Of a DNA stretch of 64,000 nucleotides, positions 56,825 to 64,000 are shown one piece after another. Source of the DNA: Artemisia argyi (taxonomy: Eukaryota > Streptophyta > Magnoliopsida > Asterales > Asteraceae); assembly GCA_030686995.1 (NCBI GenBank), contig CM060697.1:41940959-42004958 (forward strand). The letters are read 5' to 3'. Each line of letters opens with the position of its first letter. Position 1 is the first letter of the stretch. Position numbers and translations under genes: made by a program. Below the pieces are notes generated by a model. That model had not been told where the DNA came from. It did no database searches and worked only from the letters and a program-made list of their open reading frames with translations.

Positions 56825-58817
56825 CACAGTTATTAAGTTTAGCAACTTCTTTTAACAAAAATATTGAGGTGCATGCTTCAAAAACCAAATATATCATTCT
56901 CATTATTACATCTTTAAGAAAACACAAACACGAGCAAACACCGTCTACCCCAACCTGTTTTACCGCAAGTAATTACTCTGTATCTGATTTTAATAATTCA
57001 GTCACAAAACCACTTTCAAAAAAGTACACCCAAATAGCTCATTGAACATAGAAGGCCATAAACAAAAAATATTACAGGCGACTTTCAAATTGTTTTCTTA
57101 TAACTATTTTTGTTTGACCTGTTAAAGAGTTAACATAGCCCAACTCGACCGATTTATATGTAAACGGTTCAATCTATATAAAAATAGAAATACAAATGCA
57201 AACGGTAAACAAAATAGCCAACATGTTCAAAAAGTTTCCTTCCATAATTGATACATGATCAACTTATACCAATTCAGAACCACCAATCCTCTTATGCTCT
57301 CTAATCTTTATTAATCAAATTAAAGCTTCAATCAAGCCCTAGTTATTTTCCCTAAAATTGAAACAAAATTATCAGCAAAATCATTAAAAAAAATAGAAAC
57401 TGAAACTAAAAGCTATTAATTTTAAACAAAAGCAAAACATCAGATATTCAATCATACCAGAGTTTTTGTTCTTCTACAAATAGATTATAAAGATTGATTT
57501 AGGGTTTGAATCGGCACATTGGTGTTGAAAGAAAATTTGTGCTGGAAGTGTTTAGGCTCATTTTTACCTGTTTTGACCATTAACTTATTCAGCCATATTC
57601 AGACATGTTTACCTGAGTAATCTTAGGGTCCAAGTGCATGTCAATCTTTTCTATAACCATATTCTTCTTAACGCCGCTTAGCAAATAGAATATACGTCCT
57701 GTTGTGTTATACAAAAAAAAATTCTCAGATAACAAATATATGTGGTTCAATGGATTGTTTTAGTGTTTCAAGTTATTATATGGAACATAGCTACCAATGT
57801 GCATAAGCATAAAACTATGGCTACTATTAGGCCAGGCCTCTACAAATGAAAGAACAAACTATCATATATGAAAACTAATAAAGTCAAAGAATGTTATTCA
57901 CTTTAATTTAATTCAAAGTGCTACTTATTATAACAACTTCAAACTAAAATGACTTTGAAAGCCAATGGTAAACATCCCATAATCTGAGAAGATTAATACA
58001 TATCCAAGGCAAACATTGAACAAATTACCAACAAATCATAAGATTATGACAATTAACTTCAATTACCAAAACCATCAATCTAAACCCCCCAAACCCAATT
58101 ATATATTTGCAAACTTTACCTATAAACAAATAATTAAATATAAACAGATGATTAATTATGGATACATAATCAATAAACAAATCAACAACATACCATCGAT
58201 CCATGGATTTAAAAGCATAGGGTTTTGTGTTTCTAGTAAATACGGCATTTTTTTTAATGATTTCAATGAAGTGGGTTGTTTATGTTGATGGTTTTCTATT
58301 CCTTTTTGGTTTAATCAGGTAAAGGTTAAGGATCTCTTCATGGTGATATTGATGAATTTGGTTTTGTTGAAAGAAGTCGATTGTTTTGGTTTTACTCTTG
58401 TAAAATTTAACTTTAACCCCTGAACATTTTGTATTTTACTCCGCTTTTTTTAAGTTTAACTTTCTTATATTTTTGACACGTGTACTTTTTCACTTAATTT
58501 GCACAAGAAAACGAATTTTGTTAATTTTTTTCTAAATCAAGAAATATACTTAGGTTTTTTTGTTAAACATATTTAAAATAAATAAATCATAATTTATAAA
58601 TATTACCAAATAAGGTATGATTTGATTTTTTTTTAAATGCAAAATTCCCCACTAGAGGTTTTGTTTTATTAGGTAAAAAAGATATGTATTTTAATCTTTA
58701 AACTTAAGATTTTTTAAATTTTGAGTAATGTCTAATGCGTAATATACCTTACAAAACAAATTTACATGATATTACTTTTTAAATGTGGCAAGTTACTATG
58801 AATTTAAAAATATAAAC
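56825..58817. other. AT-rich region without recognisable gene
   Basis: No convincing coding sequence on either strand. The 90-codon plus frame at 58016-58288 is low complexity (Asn/Lys/Ile-rich). No RNA gene or large repeat noted. Confidence 0.45.
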
Positions 58818-58832
58818 ACTGAGGATCTATTT

Positions 58833-58935
58833 TTTTTTTTTTTTTTTTTTTGGAGGGTGACTTTCAATTTATTTGGTTTAGAAAGTCACACCTGCCATAG
58901 GCAGGCCCTCACCCAGACTATGTTGTCTTACCCAG
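58833..58935 (-). mobile_element. Short SINE-like retroposon with 15-bp TSD
   Basis: TSD ACTGAGGATCTATTT at 58818-58832 and 58936-58950. On the minus strand an approximately 84-bp body (starts CTGGGTAAGACAACATAGTC, includes GGGCCTGCCTATGGCAGG) ends in an A tail of about 19 (T run 58833-58851). Long TSD plus A tail is the mark of LINE-driven retroposition. No clear A/B box is seen, so it may be 5'-truncated or a non-tRNA SINE. Confidence 0.85.
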
Positions 58936-58950
58936 ACTGAGGATCTATTT

Positions 58951-58982
58951 ATACATGCCAACCAATCACAAATTTGTTTATG

Positions 58983-59026
<44 letters not shown>

Positions 59027-60174
59027 GCTGTTGCATCAAAGATTATACAAGAACTACAAGTTCGCAATTATAATTGTTTGTCATTATAACCCGTCACTTT
59101 GCGCAAGTATTTGTGTAGTATTAGTAACGTGTTTTTATAAAAAGAGTGAATGAAAGCCGTATAGTCATATACTCTCTAAATGTTTATCAACGCTAAATGT
59201 GTGGTTAACTGGTTATTCACTTTTGTACAAACCAGTACAAACCTAAGGCCCAATGGGTCTTGGCCTCTTCCAAAATCAAGTCAAAGCATTTAAATTGTCC
59301 AAAAAGTCAAAAACATCAACGACATGGTTCAAAGCTTCAAATGGTTTTCAAGGTTAAGAAACAGTCAACACTATAGCTAGGATCTTATTCATGTGCGTTG
59401 GTTAACACTTAAAACCTTTTGTACTATAAAGTTTTATGAGTACGTGTGTTGGTTTAAAAGCCTAAAGTTTGTCATATGACACAAACATTATGTATGAACC
59501 AATAAAAAAACCAGTTACACCAGTTTATTTTAAGAGTATGATTATTATAAAACTTTTAAATACAAAAGTCCCAGAAAATATACATTTAAGAACACTAATT
59601 AGCCTTTTTAATTTCGCCCTGTAAATGTGTAATCTTTCGTTCACATTCTTCATCCGGATCAGTGTAGTACTTAACATACAAATAGTTTTTAGAAACATCT
59701 ACACTGCAACTTCTATAAAAGACCAATGTCACACAAAATCCTATTGTGTCACTGCCACCCGACTATCGAAACCTAGTTGTTGACACTTTGCATACCCCTA
59801 TGGCTGCAACCATTGAGTCATCTTAATACAACCAACTTTTCTATGATGTAACTAAAGAAAACAAAAACATTTCTTTTATCTAGGGAGATTCTATCGAAAA
59901 TAGCACAACATTTATGAATGCAAATATAGTAAAAACAAAAAGACATGATGACACAAGAACATCTAAATAACAAAAAGAATTTGCTCCAATATTCAAAACT
60001 ACTCCAATATATTAAACCGAATTATGTTCTAATTTACCAATGGATCATCACAACCTCAACCCTAAACCAAAGAATAGCCAAAAATTAAGTTCTAGTAAAT
60101 TTAACCATCCTTAAGCTAATTTTACCAAACCACCCTGTATCAAGGTTGACTTTACACTAAAGTCAAACCTACCA
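58951..60174. other. Intergenic and 3' flank of the next gene
   Basis: A40 run at 58983-59022. The right part (about 59580-60174) is probably the 3' UTR/flank of the minus-strand gene. No other feature. Confidence 0.45.
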
Positions 60175-61628
60175 TCATCTACTCCCTCTTGATAATCTCA
60201 TGTTTAACAAAGAGTTTTTGTTCTCTTTCATTCTTAACATCCTTCTCTTTCTAGCAGCTGCACAATTTCTAGCCCTTAGATCATTATCTATTACCATGTA
60301 TTTACCATGATCCAATGGTTGAGATTTAGACATGAAATCATAAGTCTCTCTCTGGACACGTGGCTCTATCTGATTGAACAAACCAAATCTACTACCACCT
60401 GTGTCAATGTTACTAGAGCATGACATTGTCATCACTTTGCCAGTGTTTGGATCTACCATATATTGTTGACGTTGTTGTTGTTGTTGTTGTTGTGTTTGAG
60501 GGGCAAACATGGAAATTCGTTGTTGATGATGATAACGTTGTTGAACATGTTGATCAAGATTCACTTTCATAGGATTATTCCATAACAGCATATCCTCCAT
60601 GTTTTTTGTATAACTTATCTGCAATTCAATTAGAAATATACCTAATTAAATAAAGTTCATAAATAATCAAAGTAGGCTTAAAACTTAAACTTACAAAATA
60701 AAATACTCCGTAGCTAGTACCTTTTGTTTTTTCGCTTTTAATTCCAGATTTTGAGCTTGAAGTTCTTGCTTCTTCTGTACCATTGATGCAATATCCTGTT
60801 TCCATAAATTAAGAATTAATTAACCAATATTAGGAAGGAACTATTTCAAAGGAAAAGTCAATAAAAGTCAAAGTTATGAGATAACATACCCTTTTGAGTT
60901 TATCGTTTTCTTCTTGCATTCCATTTAATTTCACCTTCAAATCATCTACTAACTGTTACATAAATTAGGGCAAAACATTAATATTCAAAAATCAAGAAAA
61001 AGGTAAATCTTGAATAAAAAAACCAAAAAATAATTTCAATATTGATAGGACAAAATATAAAAAATAATTGATGACAATCCACAATCAACATGTCAAACTT
61101 CCAATCCAATACTCAATACCAAAATTCAATATTAAGTAAAGAAATCATATCAAAGCATCAAGAACATTAAGAAAAAAAAACAGAGACATAGTAGCATAAA
61201 ATCAAGAATCATCAAAAACATCAAAATTAAACAAATCTAAAACATACCCAGATACCAAAATCACAATCCAAACAAAACCCATATTTGAAAATTTCACAAA
61301 ACTCAAAAAATAATATTCATACCTTTCTCTTTAATATTTTCTTGAAAGATAAACAAGGCAACGGTTTGTTAGCCTTATCAAAACAGTCACTACCACCGTC
61401 ACTATTCACAAAACACAAAGGAGTTGAAGGGCTTTTATCAGCATCAAGAACCACAGAGGATGACGTCACTTTCCGATTAACCAAAACAGATCTTTTCTTT
61501 TTAATACCCCAAGTGAAACTATATTGGCTTAATAATTCATATTTCTTTATTAAGTTTGGTAAACTTAGTAGAGTTTCAATAGCTTCGACTTCAACTTCTG
61601 AAGGAAGTAGTAAAGGGTTCCTTTTCAT
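60175..61628 (-). CDS. Four-exon coiled-coil protein of unknown function (295 aa)
   Basis: Exons 61628-61323, 60952-60890, 60795-60721 and 60618-60175, all introns phase 0 with GT/AG borders (AAG/GTATGA, ACAG/TTAG, AGG/GTATGT, ACAG/GATA, AAG/GTACTA, GCAG/ATAA). 102 + 21 + 25 + 147 codons, no lesion. N-terminus MKRNPLLLPSEVEVEAIETL; basic KKKRSVLVNRK; exons 2-3 form a heptad-like coil (LVDDLKVKLNGMQEENDKLK, VQKKQELQAQNLELKAKKQK); then Gln-rich (Q7RQQ) and a basic AAARKRRMLRMKENK near the C-terminus, a possible nuclear signal. Dimeric nuclear protein is inferred. Not a bZIP by spacing. I do not recognise the family, though the exon layout argues for a real gene. Confidence 0.8.
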
Positions 61629-61669
61629 TATGAATAAGCAGAAAATAAGCAGTTTGATGATTGAAAGAT

Positions 61670-61693
61670 GAGAGAGGGAGAGAGAGAGAGAAT
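61670..61693 (-). repeat. GA-repeat in the presumed 5' UTR
   Basis: GAGAGAGGGAGAGAGAGAGA about 45 bp ahead of the ATG at 61628. CT/GA runs in leaders are common near plant transcription starts and may bind GAGA-type BBR/BPC factors. Confidence 0.6.
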
Positions 61694-61754
61694 GAGATGA
61701 GATTGTTTGCTTGGAGAAGAGGAGGATAGAAAAATATGTTAAAAAAATAAAAGG

Positions 61755-61806
61755 AAAATATATATATGGAAGATGGAAGGAAGAGTGGTGGCTGATGCCA
61801 CGTGTC
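61755..61806 (-). promoter_or_regulatory. Promoter elements: TATA box and G-box
   Basis: TATATATAT at about 61759-61767 and GCCACGTGTCC (CACGTG core 61799-61804) 130-180 bp upstream of the start codon of the four-exon gene. CACGTGTC is a standard G-box/ABRE form, so light or abscisic-acid responsive bZIP/bHLH control is possible. Positional evidence only. Confidence 0.5.
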
Positions 61807-62309
61807 CAGCTGGTAGAGATTGGGGGTATCTTATTAGGGTTTAGTAAAAAAATTTGTTATGTGTGTGCATGGTAAGTTTTGGGTGATTTTAGGAAAAGAT
61901 TTTCGTATCGTTTACTTCTTTTTAAGTTTGGTTTTTTATTTATATCGTCATAGGAATAGGAGGAATGCTTCTGTTTTGGACTATGAGACTATGTTTGAGT
62001 AAATTATAAAAAAACACAAGACATACATAATATGTAACAAACTATCAATAGTAAAATATTTATCACCGTTTTATAATCATGGTGTAGCATACAATTCCGT
62101 CTTATAATCATTGTGTAGCATACAATTCGAGATATTTCAAAATTATATTATTCGTTTTAGCATTCAACCAATTAAAACACTTTTCTAAAATATAAAGATA
62201 TTATATTTTACAAGTACTCTAGCAATATAGTACGGAGTATAACGGTTACGCTTTTATTAAAATTGTGGTTTTTTTTAAATTATTATTTAACAACTTTTAA
62301 ACATATTAA

Positions 62310-62633
62310 GGGGGTTGTCAACACTTGTGGCATCACACTACCATCCCTCACTCTCAATCAATCCCCTTATGCCACATCATTCACCCATTTTTTTCATCCT
62401 TCACCTATTATTTTGTTGGCATCACTTGTGGCACCACACCACCATCCCTCACTTCATTTTTTTCATCCTCAAACGGTCAAAAAGTGAATCCAACGTTCGA
62501 AATTTTGTTCCTTCCCGTGCATGAAGACTTCCCGTGCGTGAAGCTCCCCGTGCGGTACCGTGGGCAAGGCGGCAGTGTTCCCGCACGATAACACGGTACC
62601 GTGGTGCCCTTACCGTGACCATTGCCAAGCCCC
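62310..62633. mobile_element. Tourist/Harbinger-like MITE
   Basis: 324 bp flanked by TAA (62307-62309 and 62634-62636). Ends GGGGGTTGTCAA and, inverted, GGGGCTTGGCAA (10 of 12 match). Inside are duplicated 'cacttgtggcaycacacyacc' blocks (62320, 62419) and KpnI-like GGTACC dyads. A 3-bp TAA TSD and G-rich TIRs fit PIF/Harbinger-derived MITEs. No coding capacity. Confidence 0.6.
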
Positions 62634-63012
62634 TAATAAGAGTTAATTTTGAAAGTGCCTTGATCCTTCAACGAGTTCACTTTTTTTACACATGGGCTAC
62701 CATGCAATTGGACTACTCATGACACGTTTCCTGTTTTCTCTTTATTATGTCTTATTATAAATAACCACCAACCTCCGGCCACCACCACCAACTTACTACG
62801 ACCACCGCCAAAATGCAACCTCATATCAAGATTTGACCCAAAAAAATGTTGTTATCCACAAATTAAACATGATAGAGTGTTTGTAAATGCTTTCCAAACA
62901 AATCCTCTCAATCGATTGATAAAAACAATTACTAAAACTCAAATACTTAATTTCTTGATATAAACCCTAGATCCAAAACCAATTTCTTGAACACTCTTTG
63001 ATAAGAAAAGCT

Positions 63013-63285
63013 TATGTTCCCGTTTTCTTTAGACATGACACCTTATGTGTTGTCATCAATTGTAACAAAACGATTTGAGAACATAATATTTGCATCTGAA
63101 GGTTATGAATCAGAAATTTCCACAAATTTTTAGGCGCATATTCATTCATGTATGCTTGAATCTGGTCATTATATCACGTATTTGTGTCTTAATGAGCAAT
63201 ACTACAAGTGTGATGATGCTTTGGTCAAGAGTAGTGGATGATGAAGTGGTTAAAGCATCACATATTTCCTTACTAGTCAAGTAGG
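63013..63285 (+). pseudogene. Ubiquitin-specific protease fragment (UBP22-like)
   Basis: FPFSLDMTPYVLSSIVTKRF, then ASEGYESEISTNF-stop-AHIHSCMLESGHYITYLCLN, then EQYYKCDDALV and, in a second frame, VVDDEVVKASHISLLVK. ESGHYxTYLxLNxxWYKCDDAW is the catalytic His region of USP-type peptidases, and the FPFSLDM wording is what I recall from plant UBP22, the histone H2B deubiquitinase of the SAGA-type module. Only the C-terminal part is present, with a TAG at 63132, a shift near 63235 and no catalytic Cys domain in the window. Confidence 0.75.
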
Positions 63286-63344
63286 ACTACTACCCGGACA
63301 GGGGTTGTCAACCTAATAGATCTATTCACAACATTCGCACTTAC

Positions 63345-63424
63345 TCACGTAAATTACGGTTCATGATTTTGGGTTGGGCATTAGTCACGTAAATTACAGT
63401 TCATGATTTTGGGCGGGGCCTTAG
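63345..63424 (+). repeat. 40-bp tandem duplication
   Basis: Two copies of 'tcacgtaaattacRgttcat...gggcMttag' end to end with four or so differences. Confidence 0.8.
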
Positions 63425-63429
63425 TGGAA

Positions 63430-64000
63430 TGATGGGTAACTTAGGCAATACATAAATATTTATAGTGCATGTGACCATAAAAATAATTGAGCATATATTC
63501 TCAAACCATAGTAATTCAAAACAAGTAAAGTAGGGGCTATGAAACTCACCTTAGCGAGTTATAGCAACGAGAGTTAGTAAAACAAGCTTGTAGTAAACGG
63601 TGTGACCTAACCGTGACCTGAATCAATAAGACGCCTAAGATCACAATGATATGATCTATATGTATATGAGTTTTGAGAAGTTATATCACCCATATAGACT
63701 TGTGTTACGGTTTTATAAGTTTTACAAGTGAAAATCACTTAAGAAGGAGAGTAAACTAAGTATTTAGTTTTACGTTTTCAAAATAAGTTACTGTTAGAAA
63801 GTTTTCCTCGACTTCAAACGGGTGTAAGTCACTCAATTCTTAAGGGATTTTGGTCATTCAAAGCCTAGAACGTAGTTTTATGTGTTAACTTTCAAGAAAA
63901 CATGGCCTTACTTCTTCGTTTCTTAAGGGATTTCAACGGAACGAATTCTCAGACTTAGGTCTATGTCTTACCTTTCTAACCACTACAATTACACTCATAT
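63430..64000 (-). repeat. Probable partial gypsy LTR at the window edge
   Basis: 'gtaggggctatgaaactcacc' (63532-63552) is the reverse complement of a phrase in the LARD-like LTR ('ggtgagtcatagcccctac' at 23681). The stretch has no coding content and continues past the edge. Only this motif similarity supports the call. Confidence 0.4.

Overview
The window is nuclear DNA from a flowering plant. It is AT-rich, has spliced genes with GT/AG introns, and is dominated by nested LTR retrotransposons. The copia polyprotein (wordings such as LHMDLCGPM and [11 protein letters not shown]) and a MULE that carries a DUF1985/Ulp1 gene resemble families I know as abundant in Asteraceae. I infer a daisy-family genome, but this is recognition from memory and was not searched.

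Layout. (1) 1-12058 is a minus-strand Athila-type Ty3/gypsy relic: a partial 3' LTR, a long 3' non-coding tract, then integrase and RNase H. It is split at 5061/11803 by a 6.7-kb non-autonomous relative (5062-11802, TSD TATAG) that carries one 329-codon reading frame and no pol. (2) 12542-32389 is an F-box gene on the minus strand, cut in two by an 18.9-kb copia element (13252-32197, TSD GGTTT). The copia is itself cut by a gypsy-type element with 2980-bp LTRs and a 686-bp non-coding interior (17846-24491, TSD TGTTC). Rejoined in outline, the F-box frame is open at 298 codons, so the gene seems to have been intact when it was hit. (3) About 32.7-52.4 kb is a large decayed Mutator-like element: a transposase gene on the plus strand (34125-36592) and a DUF1985 + Ulp1 peptidase gene on the minus strand (43408-50211). 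The transposase region is interrupted by a gag-protease-only Athila relative (36644-42787, TSD ATTAT). The last intron of the Ulp1 gene holds a solo LTR (43793-45236, TSD GCTTT). (4) 52.4-64 kb is more gene-like. It has decayed pieces of an ADP,ATP carrier, a clade-D-like PP2C phosphatase and a UBP22-like ubiquitin protease, one apparently intact four-exon coiled-coil gene (60175-61628), a short SINE-like insertion with a 15-bp TSD, a Tourist-like MITE, and probably part of another gypsy LTR at the right edge.

The observation I rate highest concerns the three Athila-type elements (five LTR copies). Two keep a primer-binding site that fits tRNA-Asp. All five LTR copies also contain, about 80-110 nt inside the U5 end, a stretch matching the 5' half of tRNA-Asp, up to 15 of 15 bases exactly. 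It is oriented so that the element RNA would be complementary to its own primer tRNA at a second place. This suggests bipartite primer recognition of the kind known in yeast Ty1/Ty3 and retroviruses, or a target for tRNA-derived fragments. The same LTRs carry arrays of TGACGSCGTCA dyads just upstream of a TATA box.

Most genes here are dead. Only the four-exon gene at 60-61.6 kb shows an intact structure throughout. By-eye LTR divergence agrees with the nesting order: about 0.8% for the innermost gypsy-type element and about 1.7% for the copia around it.
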